From NCBI GenBank assembly GCA_965117035.1, contig OZ220748.1, positions 434,001 to 498,000 of the forward strand: DNA of 64,000 bases, given 5' to 3'. Numbering within the stretch: the first letter of the stretch is position 1; each line of letters begins with the position of its first letter. A program made the position numbers and the translations under genes. This document shows positions 17,261 to 26,570 of the stretch, piece after piece. The notes below the pieces were generated by a model. It did no database searches and had not been told where the DNA came from. It worked only from the letters and a program-made list of their open reading frames with translations. This DNA comes from CAZENU01 sp965117035 (lineage in GTDB: Bacteria > Chloroflexota > Dehalococcoidia > Lucifugimonadales > CAZENU01).

Positions 17261-18538
17261 ATGACGTTCGCGCGATTTCCTCGGCCCGCCGCCGTCACGG
17301 TCTACCTGGTTGTCTCGGGTGTCGGCTCGGCGGCCTTTTCGATGTACGCCTTCATCGCGTCGGTCTACCGGATCGTCGACGTAGGCCTGGGCCCACTCGA
17401 GCTTGTCCTGGTCGGTACCCTGCTCGAGGTGGCCGTGTTCCTGTTCGAGGTGCCCACGGGAATAGTGGCCGACGTCTATGGACGCCGGCTGTCTCTCGTC
17501 CTGGGCGCTCTGCTCGTGGGATCCGCCTTCCTCGTGGAGGGTCTCGTCCCCCTGTTCTGGGCGGTCCTCCTCGCGCAGGTGCTCTTCGGCATGGGGGCCA
17601 CGTTCAGAAGCGGCGCCTGGCCGGCTTGGATCGCCGACGAGCTGGGCAATGACGGCGTAGGCCGCGTCTACCTCCGAGGCTCGCAGGCCAGCAGGATCGG
17701 GGCCATCGTCGGCATCGGCATCGGTGTGGCGGTCTCCAGTGGCTACTTCGATCTGCCCATCTCCGCGCTGGCGGCCCCTCTGGTCCTCGCGGGAATCGTC
17801 ACTCTTCTGCTCGGCCTGCTCATGAGCGTATCCATGCCGGAAGACGGCTTTCGCCCGGTTCCCAGGGGCGAGAGGCAGTCCTGGAGGACGATGGTCGATG
17901 TCGGCGCGCGAGGCGCGCGGCTCGCCCGGCGGCGCCCCGAATTCCTGGCCATCCTGGCCATAGCCCTCTTCTACGGAGCGTCCAGCGAGCCCTTCGACCG
18001 CTTCTGGGAGCTGCACGTACTGGAAGTGACCGGCTTCGCGCTCCCGGCGCAGGACGTGCTCGGCCCGACGGCATGGTGGGGCCTCATCAGCGTCGCCACG
18101 CTGCTGCTCGGCATCACGGGCGTCGAGCTCGTCGCTCGAACCATCGACGTCGACGCGCCCCGTGTCGCCGTGCGGGCTCTCGCGGTGACCAACGCCCTGG
18201 CCGCCGCGAGTGTCGTCGCGTTCGCCCTCGCCGGCAACTTCGCGGGCGCCCTCGGCGCCTATCTGACGTACAAAGTCGTCCGCAGCGTCGGCGGTCCCAT
18301 CCTGACCACATGGACGAACCAGCAGCTCGAATCGTACGTCCGGGCCACCGGCTTCTCGATGAGCGCCCAGGTCGATGCCTTCGGACAGGTCGCCTCCGGG
18401 CCGCTGATGGGCCTGGTCGCCGCAAACGCCGGCGTTCGAGTCGCCCTCGCGTCCACCGCCGGGCTGCTCGTGCCCCCGCAGGCCGTCCTGGCCCGCTTCG
18501 CGTTCCTCAGACACAAACCCCAGGTCGACTCCGTCTGA
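17261..18538 (+). CDS. MFS transporter (drug efflux-like)
   Basis: A 425-aa membrane protein with about 12 hydrophobic segments. Major-facilitator motif A is visible as GIVADVYGRRLSL between helices 2 and 3, and RSGAWPAWIADEL is typical of a group of actinobacterial/Chloroflexota efflux-like MFS proteins. GGGAGG precedes the ATG. The upstream leader suggests induction by a translation-affecting compound (inference). The substrate is unknown. Confidence 0.87.
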   Translation: MTFARFPRPAAVTVYLVVSGVGSAAFSMYAFIASVYRIVDVGLGPLELVLVGTLLEVAVFLFEVPTGIVADVYGRRLSLVLGALLVGSAFLVEGLVPLFWAVLLAQVLFGMGATFRSGAWPAWIADELGNDGVGRVYLRGSQASRIGAIVGIGIGVAVSSGYFDLPISALAAPLVLAGIVTLLLGLLMSVSMPEDGFRPVPRGERQSWRTMVDVGARGARLARRRPEFLAILAIALFYGASSEPFDRFWELHVLEVTGFALPAQDVLGPTAWWGLISVATLLLGITGVELVARTIDVDAPRVAVRALAVTNALAAASVVAFALAGNFAGALGAYLTYKVVRSVGGPILTTWTNQQLESYVRATGFSMSAQVDAFGQVASGPLMGLVAANAGVRVALASTAGLLVPPQAVLARFAFLRHKPQVDSV

Positions 18539-18594
18539 GAGCGCAGGCCGACGATTCTGCCATCGCCGCGCGGCAGCTCGGACGCCCGTCGTCG

Positions 18595-19425
18595 CTACGA
18601 CGGCGACGCGAACAGCCGGTGGCGGCGCGAGTGGAGGTACTGGGACGCGATGAACGTCAGCGGCTTGCGGGCCGACGTGAAGTGCTCCCGCAGCAGGTCG
18701 AATGTTTCCGACAGCCCGAGGGCCCGTGCGCCCGGATGGTCTGCGGCGAGGCCGTAGAAGCGGCGTCCCTCGACCTCGTAGTCCTCGAGGGTCCGGCGCC
18801 CCCGGCGTAGTGCACCGGCGCCTGACGAAGCAGGCGCGTGGTCGCGGAAGACGCCCGTGACGAACAGGCACACGTCCGCGATCCGCTTGTAGAACCGCAG
18901 TCGCTGAGACTCGTCCGCTTCCGCGCACAGCCGCACCAGGCTGTCGACGTCCATGTCGCTGTAGCGGACCTTGCGCCAGACTCCGCTGCGGACCCGCACG
19001 GGCCTCACGTACGTCTCGACGCGCGTGAACGAGGCCAGCATAGCCGCCAGGTACTCCGGTACCCCCGGGGCCTCCATCAGCTTGACGACCTCGTCCGTAT
19101 CGAACACGGGAATGGCCTCGCGGCCAGACCTCTCCACCGTGTGCGTCGCGGCCTGAAGCTCCCTGAGCGCGCGGCGCAGCAGCACCTCGAAGTAGAGGCC
19201 GGGACTGATGCGGACGAACGCCTCGTCGTCCGCCATCACGTGCTCGAAGACCGCGTCGTCCGACACGAGCGCCTTCCTGAAGTCCTCGTCCTGCCGCGCA
19301 AGACTCTTCAGCCGGTCCGGATCTTGCGCACCCGGCGCGGCCAGCCCGATCACGAAGTCGAGATCCGCGTCGCTCAGGCCGACATCGGTCCGCGCCTGTT
19401 TTCCCGCGCCGCCGCGTGTCGTCAC
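18595..19425 (-). CDS. Conserved-looking hypothetical protein, 276 aa
   Basis: I do not recognise the family. The protein is soluble, mostly helical in appearance and rich in Arg/Glu. Segments such as SPGLYFEVLLRRALRELQ, EYLAAMLASFTRVETYV and RFYKRIADVCLFVTGVF look conserved rather than random, and there is no signal peptide or membrane segment. It begins with GTG and lies 16 bases downstream of the acyl-CoA dehydrogenase gene on the same strand, so the two may be co-transcribed. Confidence 0.7.
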   Translation of the reverse strand: MTTRGGAGKQARTDVGLSDADLDFVIGLAAPGAQDPDRLKSLARQDEDFRKALVSDDAVFEHVMADDEAFVRISPGLYFEVLLRRALRELQAATHTVERSGREAIPVFDTDEVVKLMEAPGVPEYLAAMLASFTRVETYVRPVRVRSGVWRKVRYSDMDVDSLVRLCAEADESQRLRFYKRIADVCLFVTGVFRDHAPASSGAGALRRGRRTLEDYEVEGRRFYGLAADHPGARALGLSETFDLLREHFTSARKPLTFIASQYLHSRRHRLFASPS

Positions 19426-19441
19426 TGCATTCCGCCCCGGT

Positions 19442-20602
19442 TCAGATCGCGTACTTCTCGAGCAGCCGGCGGGCGATGATGAGCTTCTGCATCTCGTTCG
19501 TGCCCTCGCCGATGATCATGAGCGGCGCGTCGCGGTAGTAGCGCTCGACCGGGTAGTCCTTGACGTAGCCGTAGCCGCCGTGGATGCGCATCGCCTCCAG
19601 CGTCACCTCGCCGCAGACCTCCGACGCGAACAGCTTGGCCATGCCCGCCTCCAGGTCGGCCCGCTCGCCCCGGTCCTTCTTGCGCGCGGCCTCGAAGGTG
19701 AGCAGCCGGGCCGCCTCGATCTTCGTCGCCATGTCGGCCAGCTTGATCTGGATGGCCTCGTGCCGCGCGATGGGTACTCCGAACGTCTCGCGCCGCTGGG
19801 CGTACTCTACCGCCGCCTCGAGCGCCGCCGTCGCGACGCCTACCGCCCGCGCCGCGACGTTGATGCGCCCCGATTCCAGCGCGGCCATCACCTGCGCGAA
19901 GCCGCGGCCCTCGACCCCGCCCACCAGGTTCGACGCCGGCACGCGGCAGCCCCGGAAGACGAGCTCGGCCGTGTCGACGCCGCGATAGCCCAGCTTGTCG
20001 AAGTGCTGGCCGACCTCGACGCCGGACTCACTCTTCTCGACGATGAAGCAGCTGATGCCCCGGTAGGGCGGATCGGCGGCCGCGTCCGTCTTCGCCAGCA
20101 CCGCGAAGCCGTGCCCGCGCTCGGCGTTCGTGATGAACATCTTGCTGCCGTCGAGCACGTAGTCGTCGGCGTCGCGGACCGCCGCGGTGCGGATGTTCTG
20201 CACGTCGCTGCCGGCGTCCGGCTCGGTGAGCGCGAGTCCGCCGCGCAGCGCGCCGGTAGCCATGCGCGGAAGGAAGCGCCGCTTCTGCTCCTCGGTGCCG
20301 CCGTCCGCGATGATCGACGCCATGACGTGGTGCGTGCCGATGATGCCGGTCAGGCTCATCCAGCCCTTCGACAGCTCCAGGAAGATCGTGGCGAATGTCG
20401 ACTGGTCGAGACCCAGCCCGCCGTACTCCTCCGGGATGGTGATGCCGAACAGCCCCAGCTCCGCCATCCGGTCGGCGAGCTCAGCCGGGTACACGTCCTC
20501 GTTGTCGTACTTCGACGCGACCGGCTCGACGTCGCGCCGGACGAACTCGCGCACCAGGTCGACGATCTGCGCCGTCTGGTCGGGTGTGGTCGACGCGGTC
20601 AC
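19442..20602 (-). CDS. Acyl-CoA dehydrogenase
   Basis: A 386-aa flavoprotein that introduces an alpha-beta double bond into acyl-CoA, passing electrons to ETF. Blocks seen are EYGGLGLDQSTFATIFLEL, the FAD signature LALTEPDAGSDVQNIRT, FITNAERGHGFAVLA, the RINVAARAVGVA region, IHGGYGYVKDYPVERYYRDA and the catalytic Glu in IGEGTNEMQ. Length is standard. It starts with GTG. A SnoaL-like and a P-loop gene lie upstream on the same strand. Confidence 0.95.
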   Translation of the reverse strand: MTASTTPDQTAQIVDLVREFVRRDVEPVASKYDNEDVYPAELADRMAELGLFGITIPEEYGGLGLDQSTFATIFLELSKGWMSLTGIIGTHHVMASIIADGGTEEQKRRFLPRMATGALRGGLALTEPDAGSDVQNIRTAAVRDADDYVLDGSKMFITNAERGHGFAVLAKTDAAADPPYRGISCFIVEKSESGVEVGQHFDKLGYRGVDTAELVFRGCRVPASNLVGGVEGRGFAQVMAALESGRINVAARAVGVATAALEAAVEYAQRRETFGVPIARHEAIQIKLADMATKIEAARLLTFEAARKKDRGERADLEAGMAKLFASEVCGEVTLEAMRIHGGYGYVKDYPVERYYRDAPLMIIGEGTNEMQKLIIARRLLEKYAI

Positions 20603-20614
20603 CGCGATGGCCGC

Positions 20615-21004
20615 TCAGGACGCCGTGCGGACTTTGCGGAAGGAGTTCTTGACGGCGATCCTGCCGTCGCGAAAGGCGAACAGGTCGCAGCCGTTGACCT
20701 CGATGGCCGAGCCATCCGGCGCAGTCGCCGTGAATATCCACTCCGAGACGCCCCGGTCGCCCGCGACGAAATGGGTCGCGTCGTTCCAGCGGCCGTCGGG
20801 GAACGTCTCCAGCACGTAGGCGTAGCCGGCGCGCACCTCGGCACGGCCCTCATAGCGGGCGCCCCAGCGGTCGGGCCCGACGGACAGCTCGAAGACGCAC
20901 TCGTCGGCCATGAAGCTCATCAGCAGGTCGAGGTCGTGCGCGTTCCACGCGTCCGCGAACGCCTGCAGGAACGCGGCGTCGACCTGGCCGGCATCAGGCG
21001 CCAT
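20615..21004 (-). CDS. SnoaL/NTF2-like protein
   Basis: A 129-aa small alpha+beta-cone protein: FADAWNAHDLDLLMSFMADECVFELS near the N-terminus, YEGRAEVRAGYAYVLETFPDGRW, and the closing strands FRDGRIAVKNSFRKVR. Members act as isomerases, hydrolases or binding proteins, so no substrate can be named. Its ATG follows the upstream P-loop gene stop by two bases (TGAGCATG), implying co-expression. Confidence 0.85.
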   Translation of the reverse strand: MAPDAGQVDAAFLQAFADAWNAHDLDLLMSFMADECVFELSVGPDRWGARYEGRAEVRAGYAYVLETFPDGRWNDATHFVAGDRGVSEWIFTATAPDGSAIEVNGCDLFAFRDGRIAVKNSFRKVRTAS

Positions 21005-21006
21005 GC

Positions 21007-21672
21007 TCACTGGCCCGTCCTCATACGCAGCCTGTCCGAGTCCCGCAGCATCGGCGTCGCCTGCTCCAGGAAGCGCTCCAGCGTCTCCTCCGGCGTGGCG
21101 CCCGTCGTGTCCAGCGCGAACTTGTAGCGCAGGATGCTGTTGTCGAACTCCCGCTGGAAGTCTTCCAGCACTCCCTCGACATCCTCGTCCTTCACCAGTC
21201 CCCTGGGATGCGGGTCCGCCCGCATGCGCTCCCGGATCGCCTCGGGAGACGCGGTCAGCAGCACGAGGATCGTCTCGAACGCTTTGCCTACGATCTCGCC
21301 CTCGACGATGCGCGCCCAGTGGGAGCGGTCGCCTCCTCCGCCGTAGCCGTAGTACCTCGGCGCGTAGACCGCGTCCTCTATGTGGAACCCCACCAGCACG
21401 TTGTCGTGGTCGGCGTAGAAGGACGGGTTCAGGTGGTAGACGACCTGGTGGTTCTGCACGAGCATCTTGAGCCTCGGGCTGAGCGCCCACACCTGCTCGG
21501 CCTCCTCGTCCGTGACGTCGCCGTGGTTGATGTTGGGGATGGTGAAGTGGTCGTGGAAGCCGGGCATGCCGGGGGGAATCGGCGGCCCCATCGTCTCATC
21601 CTTCCACCGGGCGATGCCGTTCGCCAGCGTCGTCTTGCCCGCGTACTCGCACCCCGTGATGATCAGTCGCAT
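21007..21672 (-). CDS. P-loop kinase-like protein
   Basis: A 221-aa protein starting MRLIITGCEYAGKTTLANGIA, a Walker A variant (GXXXAGKT). Later it has GFHIEDAVYAPRYYGYGG, ILVLLTASPEAIRERMRADPHPRG (lid region) and EDVEGVLEDFQREF. It resembles thymidylate/dephospho-CoA kinase-like P-loop proteins of unknown substrate. It is part of a same-strand run with the SnoaL-like and DapA-like genes. Confidence 0.75.
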   Translation of the reverse strand: MRLIITGCEYAGKTTLANGIARWKDETMGPPIPPGMPGFHDHFTIPNINHGDVTDEEAEQVWALSPRLKMLVQNHQVVYHLNPSFYADHDNVLVGFHIEDAVYAPRYYGYGGGGDRSHWARIVEGEIVGKAFETILVLLTASPEAIRERMRADPHPRGLVKDEDVEGVLEDFQREFDNSILRYKFALDTTGATPEETLERFLEQATPMLRDSDRLRMRTGQ

Positions 21673-21682
21673 GGTTGCAGCC

Positions 21683-22657
21683 TCAGTCCAGGATCGACTG
21701 GTCCCAGTCGACCCACTCCTTGACCCCGCCCGGCGCCTCCAGGATCGTCCGCATATGGTCCACGTACGCCCGCGAGGGCAGCGCCTGCGCGGGGAACACG
21801 GGGCCGGTCTCGAGGCCCAGGATGCTCCACCGCAGCTTGCCCTGCGGGCCGTCTCCCATTCCGGCGAAGCCCGGCGCGTCCGGCGTCGTCAGGGTCGTCA
21901 TCGGGTCGAAGTGCACCGCCATCAGAAGCTCGTCGAGCTCGTCGTACCGGCCGCCCTTCATCAGCTCCCACAGCCGCAGCGACAGCCTCGGAGCGACGTT
22001 GCCGTAGAAGTCGACGAACCCCCTCATGCCGTGGCGCGCGCCGGTCGCCATCACCATGCGGTTGTCGATGAAGTTGAGCTCGTCCCCGAACAAGCGGACC
22101 ATCCCGACGTAGTGCGCCTCGTTGCCGGAGATCCACTTGACGCCGACCATGTTCTCCAGCTCGACGTAGCGCTCCAGCAGGCCGCGCGATATCTCCCGCG
22201 CCCCCGGCATCACCCAGTAGTTGTTGTAGGTCATGATGCCGACGTCGGCGTGGTCGTTGACGTACGTGTGGTGCAGGAAGACGTCCTCCTCGGACGGTAG
22301 CGAGTAGTGGGGCATCCCCAGCTCGATGAAGTCGATGCCCGCGTCGGCTGCGTACCGGGCTCTGCGGGCGGCCCGGCGCGCGCTCAGCTCGAAGACGCCC
22401 GCCATCGTGGGCCCCTCGCCGCCAGAGGCGTCGGCCAGCACGTCGACCAGCGCCTCGAACTCGGCGTCCTCGAGAAAATAGCTCTCGCCGTAGCCGCCCG
22501 CGACCATCAGCACGCCCGAGCCCTCGCGTATGCCGTTGTCGATCAGCCACCGGATGTGCTTCCGCTGGCGGTCGGGCAGCAGGTTGTGCTCATCGTCGGT
22601 GAAAGTGGGCAGCGATATCACCGCGCCCACCAGCTTCTGTCGCCGTGAGTCCGCCAT
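21683..22657 (-). CDS. Dihydrodipicolinate synthase family (class I aldolase) protein
   Basis: A 324-aa TIM-barrel aldolase of the DapA/NAL superfamily. Visible blocks are GVLMVAGGYGESYFLEDAEF (the G.GE...L block), GIDFIELGMPHYS, IMTYNNYWVMPG (conserved Tyr) and the Schiff-base Lys in VGVKWISG. The start at 22657 is where homology begins; the longer frame is antisense to the neighbouring PEBP gene. The specific substrate (pyruvate plus an aldehyde or sugar acid) cannot be told. Divergent from the PEBP lipoprotein gene. Confidence 0.85.
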   Translation of the reverse strand: MADSRRQKLVGAVISLPTFTDDEHNLLPDRQRKHIRWLIDNGIREGSGVLMVAGGYGESYFLEDAEFEALVDVLADASGGEGPTMAGVFELSARRAARRARYAADAGIDFIELGMPHYSLPSEEDVFLHHTYVNDHADVGIMTYNNYWVMPGAREISRGLLERYVELENMVGVKWISGNEAHYVGMVRLFGDELNFIDNRMVMATGARHGMRGFVDFYGNVAPRLSLRLWELMKGGRYDELDELLMAVHFDPMTTLTTPDAPGFAGMGDGPQGKLRWSILGLETGPVFPAQALPSRAYVDHMRTILEAPGGVKEWVDWDQSILD

Positions 22658-22820
22658 TCGACCCTCTCGCGCGCGTTTGCCGGCAGGCCGGAGTGTACTC
22701 GCGCCGGACGCCCCGGTCAACGCGGGCCGGTCACGGTAAACTTGCCAGCGCACGACGGGCCGCTGTAAGCTATCGGGTGGACTGAAGACAAGGCTGACGC
22801 AGCCGTCCTGGAGGCAATAG

Positions 22821-23666
22821 ATGACCAGGTTCGCATCGATGTTCGGGATCATGGTGCTGCTCGTTGCCGCGTTCGCGATGGCGTGCTCGAGCGGCGACGA
22901 TGGAGATGGAGGCACGGCTGCGACCGAGTCGTCCGGCGGTGAGTCCGGCGCGTCAGCCGCCGCGGCGGACCGCCAGGAGGACACGCCGACCGACGAGGCT
23001 GGCTACCAGCTCGTGCAGGCGGTCGACATGAACATCCAGGTCACCAGCACCGTATTCAACGAGAAGCGCCGCATCCCGAAGACATACGCCTGCAAAGAGG
23101 TCGAGTTCATCACGGGCGTCCCCTCGACCAACGTCAAGACCCCGCGGGAGAACAAGTCGCCTCCGCTCACCTGGGGCGAGCTGCCCGCGGGCACCGTCAG
23201 CGTGGCGCTCGTCGTCGACAGCGACCAGGGCACCACCGTAGGCGTGCACAAGCCCGTATACCTGGACCCGTCCTACTTCGACAAGTTCAAGCAGGGCGCC
23301 AAGTGGGCCCACTGGATCATCTGGAACATCCCCGCCGACGTCAGCGGCCTCGAGGCGGGCGTGTCGACGACGACCGCCGCGCTCCCTGACATCGGGCCGC
23401 AGACGATGCAGGGCACCAACTCCGAGCTGGAGATTGGCTACTACGGGCCTTGCCCGCCACCCGCGACCGTCTACCACGGCAGGCCCGCCGTCGACCAGGT
23501 CAAGTTCACCTATACCTTCACGCTGTACGCGCTCGACAAGATGATCGAGGGCCTCGGCCCCGAGACGACCAAGGACCAGCTCCTGAGGGCCATCGACGGC
23601 AGCATCCTCGGCTCGGGCGTCGCTGTCGGAGAGCACACTGCCACGATCATCAAGAAGGCAGGCTGA
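22821..23666 (+). CDS. YbhB/YbcL-type (PEBP-like) lipoprotein
   Basis: A 281-aa exported protein. The signal is FGIMVLLVAAFAMAC (lipobox AMAC), then a Ser/Gly/Asp-rich linker. PEBP blocks are TVFNEKRRIPKTYACKEV, SPPLTWGELPAGTVSVALVV, HWIIWNIPAD and GYYGPCPP. It is a paralogue of the lipoprotein at 6592-7395. CTGGAGG precedes the ATG. The ligand and role are unknown. Confidence 0.87.
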   Translation: MTRFASMFGIMVLLVAAFAMACSSGDDGDGGTAATESSGGESGASAAAADRQEDTPTDEAGYQLVQAVDMNIQVTSTVFNEKRRIPKTYACKEVEFITGVPSTNVKTPRENKSPPLTWGELPAGTVSVALVVDSDQGTTVGVHKPVYLDPSYFDKFKQGAKWAHWIIWNIPADVSGLEAGVSTTTAALPDIGPQTMQGTNSELEIGYYGPCPPPATVYHGRPAVDQVKFTYTFTLYALDKMIEGLGPETTKDQLLRAIDGSILGSGVAVGEHTATIIKKAG

Positions 23667-23683
23667 GGCCTGGCCTGCCTGAC

Positions 23684-25942
23684 ATGAACCTACGGGAAAA
23701 CCTCCGGATCGTCATCGGTCCGGAGGCTCCCGCCCTCGAACGATTCGCCGCCGGGGAGATCCAGCGCTACCTGCGCCTCCTCTACGGCGCCACCGTCCCG
23801 GTAGTCGCCGACCGCGTCGATGAAGCCACGCCCGTCGTGCTCGTAGGCAGCCCCGAGACCAACCCGGCCGTCGCCTCCAGCCGCCTCGCGCGCGGCTGGC
23901 CGTCTGTCTCCGAGCAGGGCATCGTACTGCGCGGCGACGAGGCCGACGGGGTCTGGGCCGTCGGCGGCGGCAGCCCCGTCGCCACGATGTGGGCCGTCTA
24001 CGACCTGGTGGAGCGCCTCGGCGTGCGCTACCTGCTGTCCGGCGACGTGCTCCCGGACGATCCCGGACCGCTGCGCCTTCCCGACCTCGACGTCCACGTC
24101 GAGCCGGTCTTCACCGAGCGCGTCTGGCGGCTGATGAACGACGAGCCCCACGGCCCGGAGATGTGGAGCCTCGCCGAGTGCCGCCGGGTGATCGACCAGA
24201 TCGCCAAGATGAAGATGAACGGCATCTACTTCCTGACGTACCCGTCCCACCCGTTCGTCCACTACGAGTTCCGGGGCGTCGCCAAGAGCACCGGCGTGCT
24301 CGACTTCGGCTTCCGGTACCCGATCGACGACGACACCCTGGGCCGGGAGCTGTTCGGCGACGTCGACGAGTTCACCAACCCGGAGTTCCGCGACGCCGAC
24401 GGCTACGACGAGATGGTCGAGGCGGGCCAGCGCTACGCCCGCGCCGTCTTCGACCACGCCCGGAGCAGGGGCATGAGGATCGGCTTCGGCTTCAGCCTCA
24501 CGAGCACGACCGACGAGTTCAAGGCGCGCCTGGCCGAATGGGCGCCGGACACGCCCGGCGCTTCGGACGAAGAAGGCGGCGACTACCACCGGCTCGGCCA
24601 GCTCTCCATGGGCGCCCCGCCCGGCGGCCGCGCCTTCCAGGGCGTCGACAACCCGGCCCTGGCCGAGCTGGCGGAAGTGATCGTCCGCGCGCATTTGGAA
24701 ACGTACCCGGAGATCGACTTCATCGAGATCGGCTCGTCCGAGTTCCGCGCCGAGACGGTCGGCCACGAACACTGCTGGCGCCGGCTCGACGAGAAGTACG
24801 GAATCGAGTCGGTCGCGCCGCTGAGGGAGCTCGTCGAGCAGGTGCGTGCCCGCGAGTACCACGGGGAGGGCAGGGCGGAGCGCGAGCTCAAGGCCGACAT
24901 CGAGTTCCTCTACTTCGTCGACAGGCTGTTCGCCGAGGGCAACCTGCTGGAGCGGATCGGACGGCCGGACGTCGAGGTGCTGCTGTCGTCCGTCACCGAG
25001 GAGATGTACCCCATCCTGGGCAGCGTGCTCCCGCCGAACTTCGGCGTCGGCGTGCTGATCGACTACAACCTCAGCCTCGCGCTGCCCCGACTCGACCGGC
25101 TCTCCTCGCTGGGCGACGGCTTCGGCAAGTACGTCACCCTCAGCGTGCAGGACGACATGAACAGCCTGCTCGTCTCCTCCGAGGGCGCCCGCATCGAGCG
25201 CTTCCTGGAGCGCATGCGCGACGCCGGGTTCAAGGGCTGGAAGTCGCGTTACTGGTCCATCGGCGACCTCGACCACAGCGTCGACTATCTCGCCCGCGCG
25301 TCCTGGGACGCCGGTCTGACCGCCGACGCGGCCTACGAAGACTACGCCCGCGCCGTCTTCGGCGACGAGTGCCTGCCGGAAATGCGGGAGGCGCTGCGCC
25401 TCCTCGAGGAGAACGGGGAGTTCCAGGGCACGACCATCTTCGCCGTCGGCTTCCCGTACCCGAGCCTGATGCGGCGCCACTTCGAGATGCAGCGCCACTT
25501 CGCCGGCCACACGGAGCCCCAGTCCGGGCTGCTCCATTGCCGCGACACGTACCGCCGCCTGCTCGGCCTGCTCAACGCAGCGCTGCCAAAGTGCCGCGAG
25601 CGGACCAGGCCGCACCTCGAGTACATGATCGGCCGCGCCAGGACGTGTGCGCTCTTCCTCGAGACAGCGCACACCGTCGAGCGGGCCGGCTTCGCCAGCA
25701 GGGCCGCCGCGCAGGCCAGGGCAGACAGGGACCCCCGAGCGCTTGGCGCGAGTCTGAACGAGACGGCGCGTCTGCTCGAACGCGCGCTCGACCTCTCCCG
25801 CCAGACCGTCCACGCGCATATCGAGACCGTCCGCGACGAGTCCGACCTCGGCCTGCTCGCCGCCATGAACCAGTACATGTACAAGTACCTGAAGGCCCGC
25901 TCCTACCTGGCGACGCTGGAGGCATCGAGCTGGAGCCTCTAA
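23684..25942 (+). CDS. Glycoside hydrolase-like protein (alpha-glucuronidase/GH20 domain 2-type N-terminus)
   Basis: A 752-aa protein without an obvious signal peptide. Residues 8-110 (IVIGPEAPALERFAAGEIQRYLRLLYG, then VVLVGSPETNP and ATMWAVYDLVERLGVRYL) match the small alpha/beta domain preceding GH20/GH67 catalytic barrels. The following region has barrel-like segments (MKMNGIYFLTYPSHP, EIDFIEIGSSEFRAE). The catalytic residues are not certain. A carbohydrate-active role is likely, supported by sialidase-like and GH-like neighbours. ATG at 23684 lies 15 bases after the PEBP gene. Confidence 0.68.
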   Translation: MNLRENLRIVIGPEAPALERFAAGEIQRYLRLLYGATVPVVADRVDEATPVVLVGSPETNPAVASSRLARGWPSVSEQGIVLRGDEADGVWAVGGGSPVATMWAVYDLVERLGVRYLLSGDVLPDDPGPLRLPDLDVHVEPVFTERVWRLMNDEPHGPEMWSLAECRRVIDQIAKMKMNGIYFLTYPSHPFVHYEFRGVAKSTGVLDFGFRYPIDDDTLGRELFGDVDEFTNPEFRDADGYDEMVEAGQRYARAVFDHARSRGMRIGFGFSLTSTTDEFKARLAEWAPDTPGASDEEGGDYHRLGQLSMGAPPGGRAFQGVDNPALAELAEVIVRAHLETYPEIDFIEIGSSEFRAETVGHEHCWRRLDEKYGIESVAPLRELVEQVRAREYHGEGRAERELKADIEFLYFVDRLFAEGNLLERIGRPDVEVLLSSVTEEMYPILGSVLPPNFGVGVLIDYNLSLALPRLDRLSSLGDGFGKYVTLSVQDDMNSLLVSSEGARIERFLERMRDAGFKGWKSRYWSIGDLDHSVDYLARASWDAGLTADAAYEDYARAVFGDECLPEMREALRLLEENGEFQGTTIFAVGFPYPSLMRRHFEMQRHFAGHTEPQSGLLHCRDTYRRLLGLLNAALPKCRERTRPHLEYMIGRARTCALFLETAHTVERAGFASRAAAQARADRDPRALGASLNETARLLERALDLSRQTVHAHIETVRDESDLGLLAAMNQYMYKYLKARSYLATLEASSWSL

Positions 25943-26006
25943 TTCCATTTCGTTCTGAGTACGCCGTGAATCGCCAACCGCACGCCGTGAATTGCCCCAC
26001 CGTAGC

Positions 26007-26025
26007 GGCGGGTTTCAAACCCGCC
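26007..26025. repeat. 19-bp perfect palindrome
   Basis: GGCGGGTTTCAAACCCGCC is a perfect inverted repeat around one base, located between two same-strand genes. It is the kind of short dispersed GC palindrome that is often repeated many times per genome; a second copy is not seen in this window. Confidence 0.6.
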
Positions 26026-26103
26026 TTCTCTGGGGGCCGCAGGGGGCATGCGCAAACCCGTCGGCGCATGAGCGTCGTCAGGGGCGACGCACGGAGGTAA
26101 ACG

Positions 26104-26529
26104 TTGAGACGCATCCTCGCGATCATCCTCGGCCTGGCGTTCGGCAACGCCGTCTTCTTTCTCGTCAGCCTCGTCGCCGCGCAGCTATATCCGCCCGACC
26201 CGGAGCTCGTCGACCCACAGACTCCCGAGGCCACCGCGCAGCGCGTTGACGACGCGGATACGAACGGGCTGCTGCTCATCCTGCTCGGCGGCGCCCTCGG
26301 CGGACTCGCCGCCGGCGTAACCGTCGCGCGGATCGAGCGCGAACGGCCCGTCCTGGCAGCCACCGGCGTCGCCGGGCTGCTCGCCGTGTGGGGCTGCTAC
26401 TCCTTCTACCTCTTCTACCCGGCGAGGCTCTGGTTTCCCATCGGGCTGCTCGTCCTCATGCCGCTCTTTTGCTATCTTGGGACTCTCGCGACGCTCCGGT
26501 GGCGGGGAAGAAGCGCCCCACAGAGTTAG
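26104..26529 (+). CDS. Small integral membrane protein, 141 aa
   Basis: Four hydrophobic segments: residues about 4-27, 58-76, 86-105 and 108-128, with a Gly-rich second helix (LLLILLGGALGGLAAGV). TTG at 26104 is the start because GGAGG lies 6 bases upstream and the first helix begins immediately. No family recognised. It precedes the sialidase-like gene by about 40 bases. Confidence 0.7.
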   Translation: MRRILAIILGLAFGNAVFFLVSLVAAQLYPPDPELVDPQTPEATAQRVDDADTNGLLLILLGGALGGLAAGVTVARIERERPVLAATGVAGLLAVWGCYSFYLFYPARLWFPIGLLVLMPLFCYLGTLATLRWRGRSAPQS

Positions 26530-26570
26530 GTCGCCGGCACGTCCGACATCCCGGCTTGGCGAGGTGAGCC

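Noticed and set aside
23690..25948. A 752-codon minus-strand frame exactly opposite the glycoside hydrolase-like gene
   Set aside because: Its length mirrors the real gene and the sequence is low in recognisable motifs; it is a shadow of codon bias.
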